Source: REEB95 sp963762425 (lineage in GTDB: Bacteria; Pseudomonadota; Alphaproteobacteria; ATCC43930; CGMCC-115725). From it: a DNA stretch of 64,000 bases. Of this stretch, positions 33,489 through 42,788 are shown in pieces (position 1 is the stretch's first letter; the number at the start of each line of letters is the position of its first letter). The notes under the pieces were generated by a model. It was not told where the DNA came from, did no database searches, and was given only the letters and a program-made list of their open reading frames with translations. The stretch is taken from the NCBI GenBank assembly GCA_963762425.1, contig CAVXKY010000004.1:186001-250000 (forward strand), given 5' to 3'. A program made the translations under genes and the position numbers.

Positions 33489-34430
33489 TTAATTAAACAC
33501 GTGGTCGGGCTCGAGCGGGCAATCCTGCTCGCCGGTCTCGACCTGGAATGTCGCGTGGCCGATGGCGAAGCGCTCGTCGAGCTCGGCCGAGAACCGCGCC
33601 AAGGCGGCGTCGCCGGGATGGCCTTGGGGCATGACCAGATGCGCAGTCAGCGCGGTCTCGGTCGTGCTCATCGGCCAGATGTGCAGATCGTGCACCGCCG
33701 TCACGCCGTTCATGTGCTGCAGATGATCGCGCACCGCGCGCGGGTCGATGCCGTGCGGCACGGCGTCGAGCGCCATGTCGAGCGCGCGGCGCAACAGGCT
33801 CCAGGTGCCGACGACGATCACGGCGGAGACCGCCAGGCTCACCGCCGGGTCGAGCCACAGCCAGCCGGTGGCGATGATCAACGCGCCCGAAACCGCCACG
33901 CCCAAACTCACCCCGGCATCGCCCAGGGCATGGGCCATGGCGCTGGTCACGTTCAGATCCTTGCGCTCGCCGCGGAACAGGACGAGCGCGGTGAGCCCGT
34001 TGATCGCGACGCCCAGCGACGCGACCCAGATCATGGTCGTGCCGGACACGGGCTGCGCCGATATCAGCCGCTCGATCGCCTCGACCGAGATCGCGCCCAC
34101 CGCGATCAGCAGGATGATGGAATTGAGCAGGGCCGCGAGGATGGAGGAGCCGCCGAGGCCGTAGGTGAAACGGTGGGTCGGCTCGCGCCGGCCGAGCCGG
34201 TAGGCACCCCAGGCGGCGGCCAGTCCCATCATGTCGCCGAAATTATGCCCGGCATCGGCGAGGAGCGCCATGGAATGGCCGATCAGGCCATAGGTCAGCT
34301 TCCACCACCACGAAGACGCAATTGAGCGCGAGGGCGAAGGCGAAGACGCGGCCCTGGCCCGAATGAGCATGCCCCGTCAAGGCGTGGCGGTGATGCGGAT
34401 GGGGGTGGCGTGATCGCGATCGCTCTGCAT
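33489..34430 (-). CDS. Cation diffusion facilitator (Zn/Co/Cd efflux), two frameshifts
   Basis: CDF-family proton/metal antiporter of about 313 residues, closest to CzcD/ZitB. It starts with a His-rich segment (MQSDRDH then HPHPHHRHALTGHAHS) before the first span. Metal-site motifs HSMALLADAGHNFGD and MAHALGDAGVSLGVAVS lie in the second and fifth spans, with a cytoplasmic C-terminal domain (AVHDLHIWPMSTTETALTAH). The His-rich start and the first span are in other frames; a missing base near 34408 and an extra one near 34308 account for this. Confidence 0.87.
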
Positions 34431-34524
34431 CGCCCTCAGTTTGCGCCAAAAGCAGGCGCAAATCGAGGGCGTGCCCCGACCGCCCGAAGGGCGGCAAAAT
34501 CTTAGAGGGGCCGCGAACTACCGC

Positions 34525-34743
34525 TTAGTGGGCGTGGGAGTGACGGTTCGCCTTGGTCCAGGCCGGCACGCGCGAGGCGCGCGGTTGGCTCAGGACGTAA
34601 GGGATTTCCGACCGGGTGATGCCGATATCGGCGAGCGAGCGGTCGTCGAGCTGCGCGAGCTCGGCATAGGCCTGTTGCCGGCGGCGCCAGGCGGCGAACA
34701 TCTCGCCGAGGCGGTGGAACGCGCGAATCAGAAGGGTCGTCAT
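34525..34743 (-). CDS. DUF1127 small protein (72 aa)
   Basis: A short basic protein with the DUF1127 (YjiS-like) signature: WRRRQQAYAELAQLDDRSLA followed by DIGITRSEIPYVLSQ. Small DUF1127 proteins of alphaproteobacteria have been linked to RNA binding and phosphate or carbon stress; nothing here tells which. AAGGAA lies just upstream. It sits alone, with an AT-rich upstream region. Confidence 0.85.
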   Translation of the reverse strand: MTTLLIRAFHRLGEMFAAWRRRQQAYAELAQLDDRSLADIGITRSEIPYVLSQPRASRVPAWTKANRHSHAH

Positions 34744-35014
34744 GGCCGTTTTCCTTGTATTCGAAAGTTATACTGCACTGCACAAAAGGTAATCCTTATT
34801 GCCTGATATTGCAGTGGCGAATAACTCATTCCTGGCATACCAGCAGCGCATGTCGGCGTGCATGCGTCTGTAACATCGTCATATCAATGTCTTGAGCCGA
34901 AAGTATTAACACCATTTAATTGTTGTTCCGCGACCTAACGCCGCGGGCCCGCGTTGAAAGCAAAGTCGATGCGGGCGAAAGCGGGCGCCGCCAAGCTTTG
35001 CTATTCTCCCGTTC
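34744..35014. other. AT-rich divergent intergenic region
   Basis: Between the DUF1127 gene and pepP. Much poorer in G+C than its surroundings, consistent with promoters in both directions. It contains CACTGCA (34776-34782) and its complement TGCAGTG (34810-34816) as widely spaced inverted arms. No RNA gene recognised. Confidence 0.4.
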
Positions 35015-36838
35015 ATGGAAGGACATTCGGGCGGCAGCGCGGAAAAGCTGGCGCGGCTGCGCGCCGAGCTGGCGCGCCACGGCGCGCAGGGTTTCATCGT
35101 GCCGCGTTCCGACGAGCATCAGGGCGAATACGTGCCGCCCTCGGCCGATCGCCTCGCCTGGCTGACGGGATTCACCGGCTCGGCAGGCTTGGCCGTGGTG
35201 CTGCCCTCGAGCGCCGCCGTATTCGTCGACGGGCGTTACACGCTCCAGGCCAAGGCGCAGATCGAATCCGCGCTTTATGCCCAGCGCCATCTGATCGAGG
35301 AACCGGCCGGTGATTACATCGCCCAGACCCTCAAGCCCGGCGAGGTGCTCGGCTACGATCCCTGGCTTTTGACGCCGGGCGAGGTCGAGCGTTACCGCGC
35401 CGCTTGCGACAAGGCCGGCGGCACGCTCAAGGCGCTCGCGTCAAATCCGCTCGACGCGATCTGGCAAGGATCGCCCGCAGCCGCCGTGCGTCGCCGGCGG
35501 TGCCGCATCCGCTCGAATTTTCCGGCAAGGCTTCGGAAGATAAGCGCCGCGAGCTGGCGCGCCTGCTCGCCGCCGACAAGGCCGACGCCGCGGTGCTGAC
35601 GGCGCCCGAATTCGATCTGCTGGCTTTTGAACATGCGCGGCGGCGATTTGACCTATACGCCGGTGGCGTTGTGTTTCGCGATCCTCCACGCCGATGCCTC
35701 GGTCGATCTGTTCATCGACCGGCGCAAATTCTCGGGCGAGCTCGCGCGGCATCTCGGCCCGGAGGTGCGCCATGCCCAGCCCGATGCTCTCGGCGCGGGT
35801 TTGGCCCGGCTGGGCGCGGGGAAGAAACGGGTCGTGGCCGATCCGGCCGGAAGCATCTTGGATTGCGCCGCGTGGATCTTCGACCGCCTGACCGAAGCCG
35901 GCGCGGTCATCCTCCGCGCGCCCGATCCCTGTCTCTTGCCCAAGGCCTGCAAGAATCCCGTCGAGCTGGAAGGAACCCGCAACGCCCACCGGCGCGACGG
36001 CGCGGCGCTGACCCGGTTCCTCGCCTGGCTATCGGCGCCGCTTCCAAGGGCGGGCTCAAGGAGATCGCGGTTTCCGACAAGCTCGAGGAATTCCGCCGCC
36101 AGGCGGAGCATTTCAAGGGCCTGAGCTTCGCCACCATTTCGGGCGCGGGGCCGAACGGCGCCATCGTCCATTACCACGCATCGCCCAGGACCGAACGCGT
36201 GTTGGAGAACGGCAGCCTCTATCTGGTCGATTCCGGCGCGCAATATCTCGACGGCACCACCGACGTCACCCGCACGGTGGCGATCGGCAATCCGAGCGCG
36301 GAAATGCGCGACCGTTTCACCCGGGTGTTGAAGGGCCATATCGCCTTGGCCTCCTGCCGCTTTCCGCAAGGCACCACCGGCTCGCAATTGGACGCGCTGG
36401 CGCGCCGGCCGCTCTGGGAAGCCGGGCTCGATTACGACCACGGCACCGGCCACGGCGTCGGCTCCTATCTCGGCGTGCATGAAGGGCCGCAGCGGATATC
36501 CAAGGCGGCCAACGCCCAGCCGCTGCTGCCCGGCATGATCGTCTCGGACGAGCCCGGCTATTACAAGACCGGCGCCTATGGCATCCGCATCGAGAATCTG
36601 GTGGCGGTGAAGGAGCTGGGCGAAGGGGCCGAGGGGGCCAAGAAGCTCCTGGGCTTCGAGACCCTGACGCTCGCGCCCATCGACCTGCGCATTGGTCGAG
36701 CCCGATCTGCTCGACGCCCATGAAACGGCCTGGCTCGACGCCTATCACGCCAGGTTGCGCAAGGAATTGGGCCCGCTGCTCGACCAAGCCACCCGCGCCT
36801 GGCTCGATCGCGCCACAAGGCAGCTGTCGCGCGGCTAA
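35015..36838 (+). CDS. pepP: Xaa-Pro aminopeptidase (aminopeptidase P, M24B), four frameshifts
   Basis: Dimetal peptidase removing N-terminal residues before proline. The reading covers the three-domain, about 607-residue type: two creatinase-like N-terminal domains (GFIVPRSDEHQGEYVPPSAD, LTGFTGSAGLAVVL) and a pita-bread catalytic domain with ligands in LVDSGAQYLDGTTDVTRT, HGTGHGVGSYLGVHEGP, SDEPGYYKTG and YGIRIENLV. Frame changes occur near 35486, 35627, 36048 and 36693; two look like +1 and two like -1 (or +2), leaving the overall length divisible by three. Stop TAA at 36836 nearly abuts the convergent ligA stop. Confidence 0.88.
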
Positions 36839-36842
36839 GCGC

Positions 36843-38945
36843 TTAGCCCCGCGCCAGCTTCAGCCATTCCTCTTCGCTGAGAATTTTCACGCCCAGCTCC
36901 TTGGCCTTCTTGGCCTTGGAGCCGGGATCGGCGCCCATCACCACGTAATCGGTCTTGGCCGAGACGCTGGAGGAAACCAGGCCGCCCAGCGCCTCGACGC
37001 GCGCCTTGGCCTCGGACCGGCTCATGCCTTCGAGCGCGCCGGTGAACACGATGCTCTTGCCGGCGAGCGGCGAATTCCCGGCGGCGGGGGCGTGGAAGTC
37101 ATTGACGCGCATCTCGCCTTCGAGCTCGTCCAACACTTTCTGGTTATGCTTTTCCGCGAAAAACCCGGCGATGTCGGCGGCGGTATCCTCGCCGATGTTC
37201 TGGATGTCGTTCAACTCGCGCCAGGCCTCGCCGTTTTTGTCGTGGGCGGCGGTCATGGCCTTGCGCCATTGCTTGAGCGAACGGTAATGCCGCGCCAGCA
37301 GCTTAGCGGTCGATTCGCCCACCTGCGGAATGCCCAGCGCATAGATGAAACGGTCGAGCGCCACGTCGCGCCGCGCATCGATCGCGGCGATCAGCTTGCG
37401 CGCGCTGGTTTCGCCCCAGCCTTCGCGGCCTTGTATCTGCTCCGGCTTGAGGCGGAAGATGTCGGCCGGGTTCTTGATCAGCTTGTCCTGCCAGAATTCG
37501 GCGATGTGCTTGTCGCCCATGCCTTCGATGTCGAGCGCGTTGCGCGAAACGAAATGGATGAGCCGTTCCACCGCCTGGGCCGGGCAGATAAGGCCGCCGG
37601 TGCAACGCCACGCCGCCTCGCCTTCCTCGCGCACCGCCAGGCTGTCGCAAACCGGGCATTTATGCGGGAATTTGAAATGCGGCCGCCTGGCATGGTGCGC
37701 GTCCTTCACCGCTTCCACCACCTGGGGAATGACGTCGCCGGCGCGCTGGATGATGACGGTGTCGCCTTCGCGCGCATCCAGGCGCGCGATCTCGTCCTCG
37801 TTGTGCAGCGTGGCGTGGCTCACCACCACGCCGCCCACGGTGATCGGCTCCAGATCGGCCACCGGCGTCAGCGTGCCCCGGCGGCCGACCTGGATGCGGA
37901 TTTTCTTCAGCACCGTCTGCGCCCGTTCGGCCGGGAATTTATGCGCGATCGCCCAGCGCGGCGCGCGGCTGACGAAGCCCAGCCGCTCCTCCAAATCGAG
38001 GTCGTTGACCTTGTACACGACGCCGTCGATGTCATAGGGCAGCTGCGCGCGCCGGGCCGCCATGTCGCGGTGGAATTGCAACACGGAATCGACGCCGTGG
38101 CACAGCTTCGAATGCGGATCGACCGCGAAGCCCCAGGATTTGAGGTGTTTGAGGGCCTCTTCATGGCTCTTGGCGAAGGGCTGGTCGGTCTCGCCCCAGG
38201 CATAGGCGAAGAATTTCAACGGGCGCTTGGCCGTGATCGACGAGTCGAGCTGGCGCAGGGAACCGGCGGCGGCGTTGCGGGGATTGGCGAAAACCGGCTC
38301 GCCTTCCTTTTCCCGCTCCCGGTTGAGCGCGAAAAACCCCGGATGCTCCATATAGACCTCGCCGCGCACCTCGATGATGCCGGGCCAGCCATGGCCGTGC
38401 AGTTCCTTGGGCACGCTCGCCAGCGTCTTGATGTTGGCCGTCACGTCCTCGCCGGTGACGCCGTCGCCGCGCGTCGCGCCCAGTATAAGCTTGCCATTCA
38501 CGTAGCGGATCGAAGCCGACAACCCGTCGATCTTGGGCTCGGCCATGACCGCGATGGTCGCGGGCTCGACGCGTTTCACATCCTCGGGCGCGCGGAAGAA
38601 ATTGCGCACGCTTTTGAAGAAATCGCGCACCTCCGCGTCCTCGAAGGCGTTGTCGAGCGACAGCATGGCGTGCGGATGCTTGACCTTGGCGAAGCCCGTG
38701 GCCGGCGCCGCGCCCACGCGCTTCGAGGGGCTGTCGGCGCGGACGAGTCCGGGGAAACGCTTCTCGATGGCGTCGTTGCGCCGGCGCAGCGCGTCGTATG
38801 CCGCGTCCGAAACCTCGGGCGCGTCCTTCTGGTAATAAAGCCGGTCGTGATGCGCGATTTCCCCGGCCAGGCGTTTCAGTTCCGCCTTCGCTTGGGATTC
38901 GGTCAGTTCCTCGACGGCGTCTTTCCCCCGGGATTCCCGGCTCAC
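36843..38945 (-). CDS. ligA: NAD-dependent DNA ligase
   Basis: Seals nicks in replication and repair. 700 residues: adenylation domain with nucleophile Lys138 in VMAEPKIDGLSASIRY, oligonucleotide-binding domain (GRRGTLTPVADLEPI), four-Cys zinc finger (CPVCDSLAVREEG and WRCTGGLICPAQ), helix-hairpin-helix repeats and a C-terminal BRCT domain (GKSIVFTGALEGMSRSEAK). A GTG start overlaps the recN stop by four bases (GTGA). Intact frame. Confidence 0.96.
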   Translation of the reverse strand: MSRESRGKDAVEELTESQAKAELKRLAGEIAHHDRLYYQKDAPEVSDAAYDALRRRNDAIEKRFPGLVRADSPSKRVGAAPATGFAKVKHPHAMLSLDNAFEDAEVRDFFKSVRNFFRAPEDVKRVEPATIAVMAEPKIDGLSASIRYVNGKLILGATRGDGVTGEDVTANIKTLASVPKELHGHGWPGIIEVRGEVYMEHPGFFALNREREKEGEPVFANPRNAAAGSLRQLDSSITAKRPLKFFAYAWGETDQPFAKSHEEALKHLKSWGFAVDPHSKLCHGVDSVLQFHRDMAARRAQLPYDIDGVVYKVNDLDLEERLGFVSRAPRWAIAHKFPAERAQTVLKKIRIQVGRRGTLTPVADLEPITVGGVVVSHATLHNEDEIARLDAREGDTVIIQRAGDVIPQVVEAVKDAHHARRPHFKFPHKCPVCDSLAVREEGEAAWRCTGGLICPAQAVERLIHFVSRNALDIEGMGDKHIAEFWQDKLIKNPADIFRLKPEQIQGREGWGETSARKLIAAIDARRDVALDRFIYALGIPQVGESTAKLLARHYRSLKQWRKAMTAAHDKNGEAWRELNDIQNIGEDTAADIAGFFAEKHNQKVLDELEGEMRVNDFHAPAAGNSPLAGKSIVFTGALEGMSRSEAKARVEALGGLVSSSVSAKTDYVVMGADPGSKAKKAKELGVKILSEEEWLKLARG

Positions 38946-40615
38946 GCCTCGGCTCCGGCCATGAGCGAGGCCGCCGCCGCGCGCGCCTCGGCGGTGACGG
39001 CGGCGCCCGACAGCATGCGGGCGATTTCCTCGCGCCGCGCCTCGGCCGAAAGCTCCTCGGCCCGGATCAGGGTCTTCTGCGCCGCCTGGCTCTTTTCCAC
39101 CCGCCAGTGATGCGCGCCGCGCGCCGCCACCTGGGGCGAATGGGTCACCACCAGCACCTGCAAGTCCCGCCCCAAGCGGTGGAGCCGCTCGCCCACCGCC
39201 GCCGCCGCGGCGCCGCCGATGCCGCTATCCACCTCGTCGAAGACCAGCGTCGGCACCGGCGAGGTCTTGGCCAGCACCACCTTCAAGGCCAGCATGAAGC
39301 GCGACAGCTCGCCGCCCGAGGCGATCTTGGCGAGCGGCCCCGCCGGCGCGCCGGGATTCGTGGCGACTTCGAAATGCGCGCGCTCGCGGCCGAACGCGCC
39401 CCATTCGGATTCGCCGAGCGACGAAAGCAATGTCGCGAAACGCGCCTTGTCCAGCTTCAAGGGCTTCAATTCCTTGCTCACCGCGGCGTCGAGCGCCGTT
39501 GCCGCCTTGCGGCGCTGGGCCGAAACCTTGTCGGCGGTTGCCATGTAAACCTTGCGCGCCTCGGCCGCTTCGCGCGCGAGCTTTTCCACCGCGCCGCCGC
39601 CGTCTTCCAGCGCCGCCACCTTGGCCGCGATTTCGGCGCGCAGACCGGCCAGGCCGTCGACCGGCACTTTGTGCTTGCGGGCAAGATCCCGGAGCGCGAA
39701 CAGCCGCTCCTCGATTTTCTCGGCGCTGCGCGGCGCGTTGCCCAGATCGCGCAAGGCGGCTTCGATCTCGGATATGGCCTCGCGCGTCTCGACCGCCGCT
39801 CGTCCCAGCGCGCCGAGCGCCAAGTCGAGTCGCCCGCCCGCCTTGTCCTTGAGCCGTTCGAGCGACCGGGCGGCCGCATTGAGCGCGCGCTCCCCGCCGC
39901 GCTCGCCCGCAAGCTCGGCCAGAGCGCCCTCCAGGGCCTCGGTGAGCCGCTCGCGGTTCATCAACAAGGCGCGTTCCTCGGCCAGGGTATTTTCTTCCCC
40001 CGGCTTGGGCTCGAGCGCCTCGAGCTCCTTGAGCGCGTGGCGCAGGAATTCCTCCTCGGTGCGGGCGCGCGCGAGCCGTTCGGCGGATTCCGCATGCGCC
40101 TTGAGCTTTTCGCGCCAGGCGTTCCAGGCCCCGGCCAAACCCGTCAGGTCGGATGCCGTCACGCCATAGTCGTCGAGCGCCTGGCGGTGGGTCGCGGGAT
40201 CGAGCAATCCCCGCTGGGCAAACTGCGCCTCGATTTCGACCAGCGTCTCGCCGGCCTGGCGCAACAGGCCGATGCTGACCGGCTGGTCGTCGATGAAGGC
40301 GCGGCTGCGGCCGCCGCTGTCGACCACGCGGCGCAGCACCAGGCTGTCGCCCTTAGCATCTATCCCCGCCTGGGACAGCAGATCGCGGGCCGGATGGTTG
40401 CGGGGCAGCGCGAATTCGGCGCTGACGGTCGCCTGCTCGGCGCCGTGGCGCACCAGCCCCGATTCCGCGCGCACGCCCAGGGCCAGGCCCAAGGCATCGA
40501 GCAGGATCGACTTGCCCGCGCCGGTTTCGCCGGTGAGCACGCACAGCCCCGCCCGGAACGACAAATCGAGCTTGTCGATCAGCACCACGTCGCGGATGGA
40601 AAGTCCGAGCAGCAT
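38942..40615 (-). CDS. recN: DNA repair protein RecN
   Basis: SMC-like ATPase for double-strand break repair. 557 residues with Walker A LTGETGAGKSILLDALGL at the N-terminus, the RecN-type EIEAQFAQRGLLDPATHR, a long central coiled coil (about residues 160-370) and C-terminal KIASGGELSRFMLALKVV, VFDEVDSGIGG and VVTHSPQVAARG. It lies between bamD and ligA, a common arrangement in this class. Confidence 0.95.
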   Translation of the reverse strand: MLLGLSIRDVVLIDKLDLSFRAGLCVLTGETGAGKSILLDALGLALGVRAESGLVRHGAEQATVSAEFALPRNHPARDLLSQAGIDAKGDSLVLRRVVDSGGRSRAFIDDQPVSIGLLRQAGETLVEIEAQFAQRGLLDPATHRQALDDYGVTASDLTGLAGAWNAWREKLKAHAESAERLARARTEEEFLRHALKELEALEPKPGEENTLAEERALLMNRERLTEALEGALAELAGERGGERALNAAARSLERLKDKAGGRLDLALGALGRAAVETREAISEIEAALRDLGNAPRSAEKIEERLFALRDLARKHKVPVDGLAGLRAEIAAKVAALEDGGGAVEKLAREAAEARKVYMATADKVSAQRRKAATALDAAVSKELKPLKLDKARFATLLSSLGESEWGAFGRERAHFEVATNPGAPAGPLAKIASGGELSRFMLALKVVLAKTSPVPTLVFDEVDSGIGGAAAAAVGERLHRLGRDLQVLVVTHSPQVAARGAHHWRVEKSQAAQKTLIRAEELSAEARREEIARMLSGAAVTAEARAAAASLMAGAEA

Positions 40616-40717
40616 CGTCGCGATGATAGCCGCGCCGCCCGCCCCAGGCCAGCCTCGGCGCCGACTCAGCGCCGCCTCGGCCTTACCTCGGCCAATCGGG
40701 CCGCTTGAATGACGGCG

Positions 40718-41575
40718 TTAGAAGATCGAACCGAGGACCCGGCCGAACCAGCCCGGCTGGTCGGCTTGTTTGCCCCCGGGCGCCACCGCCTGCTGCGCCT
40801 TCTGCCCGGTCACCAGCACATAGGTGGCTTCGTACCAGGAGCTGCCGGGATAGTTGTAGCCCAGCACCGCGGCGGTCCTTTGCGCCTCGTCCTTGAGGCC
40901 GAGCGCGAGATAGCACTCGGTCAGCCGTTCCAACGCCTCGGGCACGTGGGTGGTGGTCTGATACTGGTCGACCACGGTCTTGAAGCGGTTGATGGCGGAG
41001 AGATATGTCCCCCGGCTCTCATACCAGCGGCCGATCGCCATCTCCTTGCCGGCGAGATGGTCGCGCGCCAGATCGATCTTGAGGTGCGCGTCGCGCGCGT
41101 ATCGCGAATCGGGGAAGCGCCGCACCACCTCGCTCAGCGCGGCCATGGCCTGCTGCGTCGTCTTCTGGTCGCGGCCGACATCCTCGATCTGGATGTAGTA
41201 GTCGAGCGCCTTCAGGTAATAGGCATAGGCGACGTCGCGGTAGCCGGGATGGAGCTGGATGAAGCGGTCGGCGGCGATGATCGATTCATCGAATTTGTTG
41301 CCCTGGTAGAGCGCATAAGCGGACATGAGCTGCGCCTTGGTCGCCCAGACGGAATAGGGGTGCTGGCGCTCGACCTCGTCGAAGTCGCTCGACGCCGCGG
41401 AATAATTCCCGGCGGCGAGCTGGTCCATGGCGGTGTTGTAGAGTTCCTCGACCGGCCGCTCGACATAGGCGTCCTTGTTCTTGCCGGCGCAGGCGGCGAG
41501 CAGGCAAAGGGCGCACACCGCGGCGAGACGCAGCGCCGCGGACCGGGGCACGGAATGGAAACCGAGGAATTTCAC
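40718..41575 (-). CDS. bamD: Outer membrane assembly lipoprotein BamD
   Basis: Essential lipoprotein of the BAM complex that inserts beta-barrel proteins. 285 residues; signal peptide with lipobox LLAAC (mature Cys about residue 29), then five TPR-like repeats, visible from VEELYNTAMDQLAAGNYSAA through FDEVERQHPYSVWATKAQLM and VVRRFPDSRYARDAHLKIDL. Placed between lpxC and recN, both on the same strand. Confidence 0.95.
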   Translation of the reverse strand: MKFLGFHSVPRSAALRLAAVCALCLLAACAGKNKDAYVERPVEELYNTAMDQLAAGNYSAASSDFDEVERQHPYSVWATKAQLMSAYALYQGNKFDESIIAADRFIQLHPGYRDVAYAYYLKALDYYIQIEDVGRDQKTTQQAMAALSEVVRRFPDSRYARDAHLKIDLARDHLAGKEMAIGRWYESRGTYLSAINRFKTVVDQYQTTTHVPEALERLTECYLALGLKDEAQRTAAVLGYNYPGSSWYEATYVLVTGQKAQQAVAPGGKQADQPGWFGRVLGSIF

Positions 41576-41668
41576 GGCTGCCGTTATAGCACGGCGGCGG
41601 CCAAGCCAACAACGCGGCGGGAGGCGGGAAAAGGGGCGAATCCAGAGGGATTCAGCCGAGTCGCAAAC

Positions 41669-42574
41669 TCAGGCGACGGCGGCCTCGGGTACGGCGTCGT
41701 CCTCGGCGCCGGCATAGCACCAGGCCGAGGCGTCGGCGAACAAGGCCGCCAGAAGCTGGCGGTTCAGCGCATGGCCGGAGCGCACGCCGCGGAACTGGCC
41801 CAGCATCGGACAACCGGCGAGATAGAGGTCGCCCAGCGCATCGAGCATCTTGTGGCGCACGAACTCGTCGTCGTAGCGCAGGCCTTCCTGGTTCAACACG
41901 CGGTCGCCGGCGATGACCACGGCGTTGTCGAGCGAACCGCCGCGCGCCAAGCCGGCGTCGCGCATCGCCTTGACCTCGTGCAGGAAGCCGAAGGTGCGCG
42001 CCGGGCCGAGATCGTGCTTGAAGCTTGCGGGGCAGGGGGTGAGCGACAGCTCCTGGCGGGTGATGGCGCTGGCGGTGAAATCGATGGCGAAGCTCACCGA
42101 GAAATTGTCGTCCGGCACCAGCGCCGCCGATTTTCCGGGAGATCCGACGCTGACCGGCTTCAACACCCGGATGACGCGCCGCGTCGCGTTCTGCTCGACC
42201 AGCCCGGCGCACTCGATCAGGAAGACGAAGGGCGCGGCGCTGCCGTCCATCGCCGGAACTTCCGGTCCGTCCAGCTCGACCACGGCGTTGTCGATTTCGA
42301 GCCCGGCGAAAGCCGCCATCAGATGCTCGACGGTGGCGATCGAGTTGTCCGTGCCGTTGGCGAGCGTGGTGCAAAGCGTGGACTCGACGACGTTGCGCCA
42401 CGAGGCTTCGATCTCGACGTGGTCGCGGTCGCTGCGGCGGAAACGGATGCCGGTATTGGGCGCGGCGGGATGGAGGGTCATCTCGACATGCGCGCCGCTG
42501 TGCAGCCCGATGCCACGGCAGTGGATCGGCGCTTTCAAGGTTTTTTGCGCGCAGGAAACCAAATTACGACTCAT
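41669..42574 (-). CDS. lpxC: UDP-3-O-acyl-N-acetylglucosamine deacetylase LpxC
   Basis: Zinc enzyme making the first committed step of lipid A synthesis. About 301 residues with zinc ligands in SIATVEHLMAAFAGLEIDN (His) and DDEFVRHKMLDALGDLYLAG (His and Asp), and ARTFGFLHEV. The ATG giving MSRNLVSCAQKTLK is chosen; a GTG nine bases upstream is possible. AAGGGAG lies ahead of both. LpxC ties outer-membrane lipid A production to the wall cluster. Confidence 0.95.
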   Translation of the reverse strand: MSRNLVSCAQKTLKAPIHCRGIGLHSGAHVEMTLHPAAPNTGIRFRRSDRDHVEIEASWRNVVESTLCTTLANGTDNSIATVEHLMAAFAGLEIDNAVVELDGPEVPAMDGSAAPFVFLIECAGLVEQNATRRVIRVLKPVSVGSPGKSAALVPDDNFSVSFAIDFTASAITRQELSLTPCPASFKHDLGPARTFGFLHEVKAMRDAGLARGGSLDNAVVIAGDRVLNQEGLRYDDEFVRHKMLDALGDLYLAGCPMLGQFRGVRSGHALNRQLLAALFADASAWCYAGAEDDAVPEAAVA

Positions 42575-42706
42575 GCCCCCCACAACTCCCTTATGAGCCG
42601 CACCTTAACCAAGCGCGGTTGCGGCGCACAAATCACTCTTTATTTCAGATTGTTATCGGAATTCCCCAAGGATTTCAGGCGGCTAAGCCGAAAATCCGGG
42701 CCGCTC

Positions 42707-42734
42707 GCCGCGGGACCATGCTGGGTCCCGCGGC
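42707..42734. repeat. Large hairpin between ftsZ and lpxC
   Basis: GCCGCGGGACC (42707-42717) and GGTCCCGCGGC (42724-42734) form an 11-bp perfect stem around ATGCTG. It lies after ftsZ in the direction of transcription, about 55 bases past the stop. No T run follows, so it may be a 3'-end RNA stabiliser, a partial terminator or a dispersed repeat. Confidence 0.5.
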
Positions 42735-42788
42735 TGCGGATGACATCACGGCGACTCTCGGGCCGTTCGCCCGGCCCTCAACGCCGCC

